DNA of 64,000 bases. It comes from Furfurilactobacillus milii. Lineage in GTDB: Bacteria; Bacillota; Bacilli; Lactobacillales; Lactobacillaceae. Made by a program: the position numbers and the translations under genes. Positions 48,818 to 61,100 of this stretch are shown here, one piece after another. Position 1 is the stretch's first letter. Each line of letters starts with the position of its first letter. The notes under the pieces were generated by a model that saw nothing but the letters and a program-made list of their open reading frames with translations, was not told where the DNA came from and searched no databases. Where the stretch lies: NCBI RefSeq assembly GCF_009864005.1, contig NZ_WEZQ01000001.1, positions 294,099-358,098 on the forward strand, written 5' to 3'.

Positions 48818-50731
48818 ATGAAATTTCAACGCTGGATTCAGCACCATACGAACCAAATTACAGGGATAACAGCAGGTTTGATCATCCTCGGTTTTATTGG
48901 CCGCTTCACGGGTCAAACATGGTTAGACACATCGGCTTTTATCCTTGCTTCAATCATTGCGGCTACGCCGATTATCATCAGAGCTTGGGAAGCACTGAGA
49001 GTTAAAACGATCAGTATTGAATTATTGGTGAGCATCGCGGTCATTGGTGCGTTTGTCATTCGGGAATTTGATGAATCCGCAATTGTGACTTTTCTATTCT
49101 TATTTGGCACGTTCCTGGAAGAAAAAACGTTAGCGCGAACGCGAAAATCAATCAAGTCACTCACTGAAATGGCTCCAACGACTGCGCAGGTTCTCCAAGC
49201 GGATGGTAGTACAGAAGAAACGGATGTCGATTTTGTTGACGAAGGTGACGTAGTGCTGGTCAAAACAGGTGCACAGGTGCCGGTGGATGGCAAAATTATC
49301 AGCGGCAGTGGTTACTTGAATGAGGCCAGTGTCACGGGTGAATCAAAATTGGTTACTAAGCATCCAGGTGAATTGGTCTATTCCGGAACGATGGTCGATA
49401 ACGGGACCATTCAGGTTGAAGCAACTAAAGTCGGTGACGATACCACGTTTGCCAAAATTATCGAATTGGTTGAAGATGCGCAGGATACCAAATCCCATGT
49501 AGAGAAGTTTATTGACCGCTTTTCCACGTATTACACGCCTGCTGTGTTGATTCTTGCACTGCTAGTGGGGGTATTTTTCCGTGACTTCAAACTGGCAATT
49601 ACAGTACTGGTTCTTGGCTGCCCTGGTGCACTTGTGATTGGTGCGCCCGTTTCAAACGTCGCTGGCATCGGCAATGGCGCCAAGAATGGTGTCCTAATCA
49701 AAGGTGGCGAAGTGGTCGATACGTTTAGCAAGGTTGACACTCTGGTGTTTGATAAAACAGGTACGTTGACGAAGGGCAAAACCGAAGTTGCCAGTATTCA
49801 AACGTATGGGGATGACCACGCTTTGTCATATGCCGCCGCGATGGAGCACGAGTCGGATCATCCACTTGGCCGTGCAATCGTGAATTATGTAACTGACCAC
49901 GCTTTGCCGACGACTGGTATAACTGTCAACGCAATCAATACGAATAAGGGCCAGGGGATGGTAGCTGAGGTTAACGATCATCACGTTGCGGTTGGCAATC
50001 AAACATTAATGAACGCTGAAAATGTTGCCTTGAACAACGATCAGCAACAAACATTAACCGTAATTCAACATCAAGGTAGTTCAACAGTTTTAGTTGCCGT
50101 TGATGGCAGGCTGCAGGCCATTATCGGTATTGCAGATGTTATTCGTGATGGCGTTAAAGAAGATCTCCGCCAGCTCAAGACGATGGGCATCAAACAGCTC
50201 GTGATGCTGACGGGGGATAACGCGTTAACGGCACAAGCGGTTGGTAGCCAGCTTGGTATGGATGAGATCCACGCAAACCTGTTGCCTGAAGATAAAGTGA
50301 CGTTCGTTAAACAGCTGCAGAAAGAGAACCACACGGTGGCATTTGTTGGGGATGGCATCAACGATAGCCCGTCAATTGCGACGGCTGACATTGGCATCGC
50401 AATGGGTAGCGGCACTGATGTAGCAGTTGAAACATCTGATATCGTGTTAATGCAGTCGTCGTTTAGCGAACTGATCCACGCTTATGGCTTAGCTAAAAAG
50501 ACGGTTCGGAATACGCGTGAAAATATTATTATTGCGATTGGTACAGTGGTGTTTTTACTAATTGGTCTAGTCTTTGGCTATATCTACATGGCCAGTGGCA
50601 TGTTCGTTCACGAGGCCAGCATTCTTGTAGTCGTTTTCAATGCGATGCGGCTAATTCGTTACGCACCCAAGTCAACGGTTTTCATGGAAGAAAAGACTAA
50701 AACGATTAAATCACCAATCATGAATAATTAG
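48818..50731 (+). CDS. P1B-type heavy-metal ATPase with CPG membrane motif
   Basis: This 637-aa integral membrane pump has the P-ATPase motifs VTGES (actuator), FDKTGT (phosphorylated Asp), the HPLGRAI nucleotide-site motif and GDGINDSP. There are about seven or eight membrane helices and no N-terminal metal-binding domain. The transmembrane metal motif reads GCPGALV with CPG at 268-270, where copper or zinc pumps have CPC and others SPC or TPC. The transported ion therefore cannot be assigned from classic rules. A 76-aa HMA protein and a Dps-like protein follow, suggesting one metal-handling operon. AAAGGGG precedes ATG 48818. Confidence 0.9.
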   Translation: MKFQRWIQHHTNQITGITAGLIILGFIGRFTGQTWLDTSAFILASIIAATPIIIRAWEALRVKTISIELLVSIAVIGAFVIREFDESAIVTFLFLFGTFLEEKTLARTRKSIKSLTEMAPTTAQVLQADGSTEETDVDFVDEGDVVLVKTGAQVPVDGKIISGSGYLNEASVTGESKLVTKHPGELVYSGTMVDNGTIQVEATKVGDDTTFAKIIELVEDAQDTKSHVEKFIDRFSTYYTPAVLILALLVGVFFRDFKLAITVLVLGCPGALVIGAPVSNVAGIGNGAKNGVLIKGGEVVDTFSKVDTLVFDKTGTLTKGKTEVASIQTYGDDHALSYAAAMEHESDHPLGRAIVNYVTDHALPTTGITVNAINTNKGQGMVAEVNDHHVAVGNQTLMNAENVALNNDQQQTLTVIQHQGSSTVLVAVDGRLQAIIGIADVIRDGVKEDLRQLKTMGIKQLVMLTGDNALTAQAVGSQLGMDEIHANLLPEDKVTFVKQLQKENHTVAFVGDGINDSPSIATADIGIAMGSGTDVAVETSDIVLMQSSFSELIHAYGLAKKTVRNTRENIIIAIGTVVFLLIGLVFGYIYMASGMFVHEASILVVVFNAMRLIRYAPKSTVFMEEKTKTIKSPIMNN

Positions 50732-50816
50732 TTTGGCAAACTTGATGAGGATCAATTCTTAATTGGTGTCAGCTAGTTAAACTAGTGGTAATCAAACAAA
50801 TACGGAGGCTATCGAA

Positions 50817-51047
50817 ATGAGTAAAGCAATTATGCAATTAGACGCATTATCATGCCCATCATGTATGCAAAAGATTCAGAGCGCTTTGGAAAAGCAAAAC
50901 GGTGTGGCAGATGTGAAGGTACTGTTCAACGCTGCCAAAGTAAAAACAAACTTTGATGAAAGTGTTGTTAGTGCAGATGTACTGACAGAAGTTGTCACCA
51001 AGCTAGGTTATGAAGTTCAGGGCGTAAAGGTTAAGCAGGCTCAATAG
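50817..51047 (+). CDS. HMA-domain metal chaperone (CopZ-like)
   Basis: This 76-aa cytosolic protein is a single heavy-metal-associated ferredoxin-like fold. The metal-binding motif is SCPSC (C13 and C16), followed by helix MQKIQSALEKQNGV and the strand ADVKVLFNAAKV. It probably binds a soft or transition metal and passes it to the ATPase 85 bp upstream, which lacks its own HMA domain. ACGGAGG lies 8 nt before ATG 50817. Length and layout match CopZ-like chaperones, though the metal is uncertain. Confidence 0.88.
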   Translation: MSKAIMQLDALSCPSCMQKIQSALEKQNGVADVKVLFNAAKVKTNFDESVVSADVLTEVVTKLGYEVQGVKVKQAQ

Positions 51048-51091
51048 CAGAAAATGGCATCGTTAAAAATGACGAATTGAGGAAAAATACT

Positions 51092-51634
51092 ATGACAACA
51101 AGCGTGGAAGAGCGTTATCAGGCAGAGCTAAAGCAATCAGATGTCGACCATCACACCCCAACAGCCGGGGCAATGACAGGTCATATTGTTGCCAATCTGG
51201 TCGTACTTGCGAATAAGTTACAGCAAGCAAAGTGGTACGTGAAGGGACCAGAACGGTTAGCCCTAAAGCAAATGTTTGATCAATTGTTAACCACAGTCAG
51301 ACGACAACGTGATGAATTAGGTGATCGATTATTGGCAGAAGGTGAGGTTGTGCCCAGTACCACCAAGGCATTTACGGAATACACAATGTTGACAGAAGCT
51401 GGTCAGAACAAGTATCAAACAGCTGACTGGTTGGTTAACGATTTCGTACATGATTATGATACAAGTAATCTGTTTGTGACCCGGGCCATTAAGCTGGCAG
51501 AAAAGGAAGATCGACCAGCACTAGCACAATTTCTAACAGCGCTGCTGGCCGAAAACTTACAAACAATCGTCGAATTGCAAGCGTTCTTGGGCAATGATGC
51601 AAGAATTGGTCTAGATGACGATGATGAAGACTAG
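51092..51634 (+). CDS. Dps/ferritin-like protein with altered ferroxidase residues
   Basis: This 180-aa four-helix protein has the Dps layout: LANKLQQAKWYVKGP in helix A and LKQMFDQLLTTVRRQRDELGDRL in helix B. Compared with E. coli Dps, the two ferroxidase His positions are Lys (K47 in AKW, K59 in ALKQMF), while D63 and D74 are kept and the last Glu is Asp (D78). Iron oxidation at the usual inter-subunit site is therefore doubtful. The C-terminus is very acidic (DDDDED). The start is ATG 51092, with GAGGAAA upstream; a TTG at 51077 is in frame but less likely. It closes the metal ATPase operon. Confidence 0.75.
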   Translation: MTTSVEERYQAELKQSDVDHHTPTAGAMTGHIVANLVVLANKLQQAKWYVKGPERLALKQMFDQLLTTVRRQRDELGDRLLAEGEVVPSTTKAFTEYTMLTEAGQNKYQTADWLVNDFVHDYDTSNLFVTRAIKLAEKEDRPALAQFLTALLAENLQTIVELQAFLGNDARIGLDDDDED

Positions 51635-51646
51635 CGTAGTAAAACC

Positions 51647-51694
51647 GAAAGATCGTTACAAAGTGGTTAAACAACTTTGTAACGATCTTTTTTG
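51647..51694 (+). terminator. Terminator of the metal operon
   Basis: AAAGATCGTTACAAAGT pairs with its complement ending in AACGATCTTT, then TTTTT. Confidence 0.92.
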
Positions 51695-51968
51695 TTGTGA
51701 TTAAACGTTAGTGGCTAAACCGAAATCACGATGCAACCATTTATTTAAAAGATTGTTTGTAACTATAAATAAAAATATATAAATATTAGAGTCGCTTACA
51801 ACCCTGCTACATTGCGGATTACACAAAGTCCACGATGACAACAATTTCGCAAATTAATTGTCTTAATTACCTTGTATTTAAGCTTTAAAAGAACTACGGT
51901 GTACCTAAAGTGGCACACTTTTTAATGCTATTTTAATGTTTTTGATGATTCACAGGGGGCGCTTTTAA
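51695..51968 (+). promoter_or_regulatory. AT-rich region with an inverted repeat before the RHH gene
   Basis: No gene is visible. GTGTaCC-N6-GGcACAC (51899-51918) lies about 50 bp before the ribbon-helix-helix gene and is a candidate operator for it. An AT-rich tract at 51760-51790 could act as a promoter UP element. The leader motifs of adhesins 1 and 2 are not found here. Confidence 0.4.
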
Positions 51969-52109
51969 GTGATCAAAGCAGAAAACAAACGTGTCAATAT
52001 TACGGTTACACCAACGGAATGGACGCAGCTAAAACAGTTAAGAGCTGAAAAAAGTCTGTCAGTGTCTAAATTAGTTGCGCATTTAGTTAATAAAGCCGCA
52101 AAAAGTTAA
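51969..52109 (+). CDS. Small ribbon-helix-helix (CopG/Arc-like) protein
   Basis: This frame of 46 codons starts with GTG after GGGGG at 9 nt. The product reads as a minimal RHH fold: strand RVNITVTPTEW, helix A TQLKQLRAEKS, and helix B SVSKLVAHLVNKAAK. RHH proteins bind DNA as dimers through the paired strand and usually repress nearby promoters or act in toxin-antitoxin and plasmid systems. No toxin partner is adjacent. It lies 69 bp upstream of the giant adhesin 3 gene on the same strand, so it may regulate that gene. Confidence 0.62.
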   Translation: MIKAENKRVNITVTPTEWTQLKQLRAEKSLSVSKLVAHLVNKAAKS

Positions 52110-52178
52110 ATGAACTAGTGTATCAAATCTTGGTTTTGAGAGAGAACGAAGAATGGCGGTTAATTTGCGGAGGCATTT

Positions 52179-55100
52179 ATGCTAAAGAGTAAGTTTCAGC
52201 ATATGGGTGAAAAAGAACATTACAAAATGTACAAAGCTGGCAAGATGTGGATATTTGCTAATTTGTTGGTGCTGAGCCTTGGAACAATAATAGCTGGTGC
52301 TTCGGTCACAAACGTTGAGGCGGACACAACTGACGTTTCAACCAGTTCAGTAACCACGGCATCTGACAATACAAATAGTACTGTAAAGAAAGACACTCAA
52401 TCCGTAACTGTACAAACGAATGTTTCAAGCTCAGCTGCTAAGGCGACAAGTACCGAGCCAATTGCGAATTCTGCAAACTTCTCTGCGGCTACAAGTCAAA
52501 ATGGTAAAACTGACTCACTAGCTCAATCTGCGGTCAGCTCTGACATAAATAAAATGGAAACCAGTCAGTCGGTATCGTTGGGTTCTAACTCAGCCACATC
52601 TGTACAAAAAAATGACGCACAGTCCAATTCAGCAAAAGTTAGCGCAGAAAAGACAGCCACGTCTGCATTTACTGACACGTCGAGCTCTGAAACTAATACC
52701 TCGAATAGTCAAATAGTTTCGCAGGCCGCAATTAGCGCCACGCCAGTATTAAACCAACAAAGTACTCATTCTCAGGATGTCGCCAATGGCAGTATTCAGA
52801 AGAATGCTCACTCAACTAATTCGATAAATTCGACCGTAGAAAAAGCTGTTTCCTTTACACAAATGGCGTCAACGAATGCCTCAACGGCCAGTCAACCGAG
52901 TTCATTACCAGTTAGCAACGCGGTCTCTACAAATGCCGCACAGGCTCAGCAAACTACAGCCACCAGTTCTGCCGATACTCAAGTTGAGCTAGCATCACAG
53001 GCTAGCGATGCCATCGATGTATCTCAGTTTACCAACGGTACTCAGATTACGACGCAGTCGGATGGAACTGTAATTGTCAGCTTGCCTGCGGATACATCAG
53101 TAACTGACATTCTTCGAGCAAAACGAATTTTAACTGCAGCCCACGTGACCAAAGCCGAGATTACTGCTATCGATGCCGCCGTAAATGCGGATTATCAAAC
53201 AGGTGTTGACGACGCTAAAGATGACCTAACAGCTTCTGATCCATTTAGCGCGTTCAAGGCTGGCTCCAAACTCGACATTTTTAATATCATGGGGAATGTC
53301 ACTGGTGTTGATGGGCTGGAAGAAGAGCTTAATGCGCTAACAGTCAATCCAGATGGAACAGTCCCGAGTTCAGATACTGAGGCAAAGACTGATATTGATG
53401 CGTGGGTCAATCAACAATTATCGCCACTGAAACTGAACTTAGCTACCTTTATCGCTAATGGGAAAAAGTTTACCAAATTAGGTTTGGGGCAAACCCTAGG
53501 CACGGCCAGCTCAGACACCCAAAATGGCTATGTCGACACTATTAAGGCCTACTTAAAGGGCCAGTTAACAGCAGAAGCCTATTACCTGTGGTTACTCAAA
53601 ACAGCTGACAATACACCAAACACGCACTATTTTGGCTATGCTGGTGATCGTGAAGCGACACCATTTGAAACCGTCAGTACCCAACTCAGAACGGCTGAAA
53701 ATTTGGATTCGAATTATACCAGCGTTCAACAGACAATGTATAAAGGCGGTTTTGAATCAGCCATCGCCTGGATGGTAGCCAGTCAGTCATCAATTGATAA
53801 CACATTGACGAATCTCGGTAAACCAACTGCCGTTACTGTAAAAAACAGCCTTCTTAAAGATGGCTATCTTCCATCGGTCAGCGGTTTGTCAACAACCGAT
53901 ACGCTGACGGGTGGTAACTTTAATTTTGGGACTGATGATTTTTCAAACAACACCTTTGCTTCCAAACAATATATTCAAGCACAGGCTGTTAATATCAACA
54001 CTAGGAACTTCAATTCACTGGAGATTGAGTTGATTAAGGCCACGGCCGGTGACTTCTATGACAGTTTACGTGTGATGGTTGGCGACGCTTTTAAACAGGC
54101 GACTAACGACGCGTTAGCAGGCAAATCAGTTGCTTTAGACAGCAGTTCAGGTGCTAGCTCAGACGTATTAAAAACTATCGTTCAGAACATGCCTGCACAG
54201 TACCAAGACGCTGGACAGGATCCCATAGATAGTAACCGTGTTGGACTGTATGTTTATGCATATTTAGTTGCCAAAGCCTATTTGACCGGCTACCGTAGTG
54301 GTCTTGACGGCAGTGGTCCCTCAGGCAATGGTAATACAGCAATCAATGCGACCGGCGACGTCAAAGTGCCATCGCCGCTGGATTTGGCTATTTATTCTGT
54401 TCTAACTGGTAAATCTGAAACATATGATGTAGCAGATAGTTCAACGAATCCAACAGTCACATCAGATTTCCAACAGCCTAGTGATGTAGATGGCAGTGAT
54501 AGTAGCGCTAATGCTGACTGGTTCGGGGATGTCACTAACTCAGATATGTATGACATTGCTTGGGCGGTAGCCAATCAGGCTAAGACTGACTTTTTGGCTG
54601 ATATTCAGTTGAAGGTTAACCAAGGCGATGTCAGCAACTTTAATGACATCACGAAGGTTTTGCCAACGGCTACAAGTCATGGCATGTTGTCGGATGCTCA
54701 GTATGCTTATTATCAGACACATTCTTATGTTTACTACAAGGTTTTTCAGGCTCTGTATAATATGTATTTCATGAAGGAAGATAGCCAGGGAAAACCGACT
54801 AATGTCATTGAAGATGCTGTTAAGGACGCCGATGAGTATGTAAAACAGAATGGTGATTCACATTATGGTCATCCAACCGCAGAGAATATCGATCAAGCTC
54901 AGTCGACGTATCCTGATTTAAAAGCCACAATTAACAGTTCAGCAAACGTAACATTAAACGGCGATGTGACATATACATCACCCTATTCAGGTGATGATGC
55001 CAGTACCACATCTGGTTTGAAAAAATTGACACCAAATGCGGATTCATTGGTTACTGCTGCTGAACTAGGGAATGCCGATACATCTGCTACTAAGACGATT

Positions 55101-58100
55101 CAAAATGCGATCGATTATGCCTTCGTGCATGAAGAGTCAATGGCGATTCCGGCATATGAAGCTGGTTATGCAGCCGTTCAAACGCATTTAAATGTAACGC
55201 CGAAGGATGCCGATCCTAAATCGGCTTTGGCAGACCCAACCAGTGATAGTTTTACGTTTGAAAATACTAGCACGGTTACAGACACGTTGACACCAGTATT
55301 ATCTGTGCAAAACCCTGATAAAAGTTCTGTATGGACAGTTAATTACAGCAATTCTGACGGTACGTCAACAGTAGTGACGATTCAACGTGCAGTTCCGAAC
55401 AGTAGTCAAACTGTTGGAGACATTCTTTCCATGCGGGTCAATGTAACGGATAAAAATGGGTCAAGTTTGTTTGATAAAACGTTTACGGCTACGAAGGGCA
55501 ACACTGTGCTTCCTTCTGTTACTGGCTCTTACGTCAGCGTGCAACTCAACGATAATGTTAAAAACGATAACCAAAAACAGACGACAATCACTGTTGCATA
55601 CGATAACGCGGGACATTTAAATTACACCTTTGTCCGTGATGCCAAAAATACAGTTACCACCACAGTCACAACTACCGGATCAACCGGTGTGACGACTCAA
55701 GATGGCACTATTAGTGGCAAAATGTATCAAGCTGGCTGGGATTATCGTAAGTCATTTATTAGCGAAATCACCATTAAACAACAGGTTTCCAATACAGCTT
55801 ACAAAGATAGTAAAACTGGCAGCAATAAATTAACTGCCGATCAGATTTATGCTGGTTTCTTCCAGAGTGAAGATAAAGACGGCAAGCAAGTTCAAAATAG
55901 TTCGGTTCAACTAGATCCAAGTAATAACGTTAACTCAGATTATGGAACATATGCGCCACATACCATTAACAACTTGGATGGCTCTAAAGTAGTTATCACA
56001 CTTCATGTTAATGGTGATGTTGATTATGACATCTTTGATTTGGCCAATAATGAAACTAAAGGCACGCTGAAGGCTGGAACTGCCACAATTACGATTACTA
56101 ATAAGGATCAAGGTGCGAACGATGTTAAACCGTCGACCGTTACAATTTCAAGAACCTCAAACGATGCCATTACAGTTAGCGAAACTGGTGTTTTAGCACT
56201 AATGCAAAATGTCTTGAACGTAAAGAATGATGCAACTTCTGCTAGTGCAGAAATTACGATGGGAAAGAATGTTGTACCATCTTTTACTTCGACTACGATT
56301 GTGACACCCGTTAGTGCTTTGCACACGGGAGTTATCTTTGCGAAAGATACGTCATTTGGTACAAATGGCATTTTGAGCACGTATGATACAACAGGCAAAA
56401 CTAATGATAACGGCTTGGAATATCAGGGCAGTGTTGCTAATGCAAGTTCAACAGACAACGCTCAGGATTATGGGACTGTTCAAAATACGACGACCACTAT
56501 TCAATACGTTGCCGATAACGCGATTAATTCTGGTACCGGAACGACAGCTTTGATTGATACCACCACTACTACTCCCAGTATCACGATTTCTTTGGGACAA
56601 AATAGTGCTGGTGTTGTTCAATCGACATCATCATTTGCTACCAGTGGCGTCATTACTAGCAAGGATGATCCAACAGGAAAGGCTGTAAATGTTGGCACTG
56701 AAATTTTTGATTGGAATAATCTTATTGGTCAAAAACTGCCAGCCGGTTGGACTTACGATGATACAAAGAAGACGTTAACTTATGTACCAACAGACGCTGC
56801 CGGAAAAGCCGCGCTGTTAGCTGCAATAATAACCGGCACATACAAGGTTAATTGGTCTGGTGCAACAGATGCTACGGCACCAGCTTTAGTAGATCAGTAT
56901 CATGATGTTATGAACTTAGCAATCAACGCGGAGGTTAAAAGTGAAAATAGTCTGACTAAGACCATTGATACCTCGGATAAGGCACAGGTAAATACTGATT
57001 ATCAGTACACGTTTAGCAATGCTGATATTGTGGCGGCCACTCAGGCTAAAGATCCGAATGGTTTAGTGACGATGTTCCTTAAAAACCTTGCAGGTGACAA
57101 TGGAAAAACGTATACCGGTACGATGAATGGCCTAGCGCTTCCAAACGGCGTCAGTTCAGTAACGTTAAACGCCGATGGTTCAGTAACTGTCACTTACGAT
57201 CCAGACAAGGCAACTGCTAACTATGATGCAGCAACTAATACCAACCTAATTCAGTTGGTATTACCCTTAACTGTTGATTCTAATGGTAAGTTTGCAGTTG
57301 ACTCCTCAGACTCGACTGGCAAGACGCCATTAACTAATTTGACCTTGAAAATGAATATGACCGCTGATGTAACTGTGGCATATCAGGCCGCCGCTGGTGG
57401 GGCTGATACGACTGTTGGCTCGACCAATGTTAAATACGCGGCAGCTGGAACGAACTTACAACCGAAATTTACTGAAGTGGCATCTGTTTTAGGTAGCAAA
57501 TATACGGTTTCTGTGCCGGCGACTATCCAAACAAGTGATACGAACAACTATCAGGGCGCAACTTACAAATTGATTAATAATACTGCAACAAATGATCCTA
57601 CCGCAGTTGAGTTGACTGGTATACAAACGAAATTTGGCGATAATGACCGTACCTATCTGTATGCTAAAACATACGGTACTGAATGGAAGGTAACACAAAA
57701 TGCGCCAACGCTTACCGATACTGCGGCTAATGTGGCAAATGGGGTGTCGACAACCATCGACTTAGGTAGCGCGGCCAAGGGCTTTGATGCTAAAACACTA
57801 ACGTTTGCGGCTGATCCAATGAACAACGGGAACGTGATTGCTACAGCAACTCTATCTGGAACGACTTTAACGATTACGTATCAGCCGAAGACGCCATCGG
57901 ATAGGGCACAGTTACTCAACTTTTTACAGGATGCCTATCAAGATGGGTTCGGTTTAGACGGTTGGTTAACAGATAAGGCGTCAGATGGAACAATCAAAAA
58001 TGCATTGTACGTTAAAACACTGACATCACCACTCAAACTAGTCAACTTTACACAGAAGGCCACGATTAACGTTTCGAAGAGCGGTGAAGGTTACGATGCA

Positions 58101-61100
58101 TCTGCGCACACGTATACGTTTGATGTGCCTGAAAACACACTAAGCGCAGCCGAATTAGCAGTGCTAACTTCAACTGGACGGTTAACGTTAACGAGTAGTT
58201 CATCAGCCAGTGACATTGCTAAAGGCTATACGACTTCAAATGCGGCCAATTGGAAGAATATCAGCGGTCTAACGTTGACATTGAATCCAAATGGAACAGC
58301 ACACATCGTCGCCACACTTGCACCAGTTGCGACAGACTCAAATATTCAAAATGCGGCCATTCTTTTTAACGGATCAGCTGATGGGACGGACACTACCGCG
58401 AATGGGATTCATTTAGTGCTGACACTAACTAACGATTTGACTCAGAAGAGTTCAGGCTTGCCTGATTCGTTAAAGCCTACGTATACAGCACAAACAAATA
58501 ATGCCATTGGCGGAGCTGTAACGGCAGATAGTCCTGCTGTAGCTGGGTTTAAAGTAACGGGTGCAACAGATCAAAACGGCGTGGCTTTGACGATCACCAA
58601 AAATGCGGATGGCAGCGCCAGCTACACCAGTGGCAAGACTGATTTTGGTTCTATCTCTGGGGCGTTTAAGGCAGATCAAATTACGTGGACCTATGAACAA
58701 GCTGAAATTGACGGATCTTTGGGTAACCAGACTAAGGTTTATGGTAGTGCTGATCCAAGCAACCCTTATGGTGTTACTTTGCCAAGCTGGTTAACTGCGC
58801 CAAAGTGGGTCTCTGACGATTTTGAAAGAGATAATGACACTTCGGAAGATGCTGGTGATCATGCAATTAAACTTAGCGCAAAAGGAATTGCAGCTTTGCA
58901 GGCCGCAAATACGAACTTTACAATTAGTGCTAAAACATTGAGCAAACTGACTGATGGTAAATTGACAATCACGGCAGTTGGTGTGACTGCAACAGCCAAA
59001 AGCGCAGGTCGGAAGTTCAACAGTCAGTCCATTGAAAGTAATCATAAGGATGCAGCGGGTAAGGATTATTTGCCAACGGCCAGCTTTACCAGTACGGGTG
59101 TAACACCACCAGTTAACACCAACCTATTACGTGATTTAGACTTTTTAGCAGATACTGCAACGGCTACTAACCCATTGGCCGATTTACAATTTACTGCTGA
59201 TGAGGTGTTCTGGTTTAACGATAAAGATGCATCCAAAACACCGATTGATTTGGCCACAACGTCACATGCTGGCCAATATGATTGGCGTTTGAATGCTAAG
59301 GGTATTCAGGCAGTCAAGGATCATATTGGTAAAAATTACACCATGACTGATGCACAATTAGCAGCAATCGGTGGTAGTTATACAATTTCTCAAGCTGATG
59401 CGACAGGAACTGCAAACAGTGCCACACGTGCGTACGATGGACAAAGCTTTGCCCAAAATGACAATAATAGTGATGGAAAGTCGTTTGCACCAACAATTAA
59501 TTTTGATTCGGATAGCGGTCTGACGCCATGGACTGTACCGGCAGGCGATTATGTATTTAAAGATGGGTCTGGAACGATCGTAGCGACTACTGACTTGAAA
59601 AATGCTGGCAAATATACCTGGTCGTTAACAAAAGATGGGCTGAAGGCTTTCTACGACGACCTTGGTAGTCGGGATGGCACTGAGGCTGACACCAACTACA
59701 CCGTTAATGCTGGCTCTGTATTGAGTGGAACATACGAAATCACACCTGTTGCCATTACCATTAAGGCACCGACATTATCGAAGACATATGATGGTAATGC
59801 CTATACATCAACGGATGACAATGGCATAACGGATACTGCGACGGTTACAGGACTGCCGACTGCAGGTGAAACACCCGCCTATACTTTGACTGACATCAGT
59901 AATGATAAGAACGCGGGAACGTACACGTTGAACGTAACGCCAACGACAGGTGCAACCGTTAATGACAATTACACGATAACGGTCGTTGCAGGAAGTTTAG
60001 TCATTTCCAAACGGCCATTGACGACTGCTACAACGAATACACCGACCAATCCGGCTAATCCAACAGCCCCCGAAAAAAATACGCCAGCCAAGACTACGCC
60101 ACAGTCGCAGACGAGTTTGACGATTATTGGTCAAAGTAAAGTTTATGACAACAATGCTGGTACTGATCCAGTTAAGTTTACTGTTCAAGCACCAAGTAAT
60201 TACAAAGATTTTGTTATCCCGACACTAACAGCCGCGGACTTCGATGTTTCTGGCATAACGAGTCAAAATGTTGGCCGTTATATCGTTAAATTAAATGCCA
60301 CCGGATTGAAAGCGATTCAAGATCTTAACAAGAATTACGCGGTTACCGCAGATGATATTCAGAATGCGTTGTATGTCATCACGCCTCGTCCAGTGAAAAT
60401 AACGGCTACCGATGCATCTAAAAATTATGGTGATAGTGATCCTGTATTGGGTGCAACTATAAGCGGAGTAACCGGCAATGCTGATTCTGGGCTAGTCAAA
60501 GGTGACAAACTTGATTACACAGTTGCTAGGGACAAAGGTGAAACGCCAGGTAATTATCAAATTACGGTGACGAACGGTAAAGGTAATGCCAATGCTAATT
60601 ATTTAATTACGGATGAGACAGGTACGCTGTCTGTTTTGACCGGTATAACAATTAAGTATGTTGATCAGAATGGCAATGAAGTGTCCGGGTTGCCGGCAAA
60701 GCAGGTCTCTGGACAAAAAGTTCAAAGTACGGTTTCTATCAAACATCCTACTGTTGATAATTATCTAGTAGACGATAATCAACCGACTACGTATACAGTA
60801 ACAACAGGTACCAGTCAGGTCGTTATAGTAAAGTACCGACAACAGACTTCTGTCACAGTTCATTACTACGTTAAGGGAACAACGACTAAGGTTGCTGATG
60901 ATTCAACAGTAACAGGTGGCGTGGGCACATCATATACTAGCCAGGCACAAACATTGACTGGCTACACACTGGTTGACACGCCAGCGAATGCCACTGGCAC
61001 ATTAGCTGCATCTAATAACGATGTCGATTACTACTACACAACTAATTACACGGCCGTTCCAGTCGACAAAAACGGCAATAAGATTCCGAATGCGCCGACG

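Noticed and set aside
51695..51968. A third copy of the shared adhesin leader before adhesin 3
   Set aside because: Neither ATTGGTATAGT nor CAAACGATTGCA is present; only generic AT-rich similarity remains.
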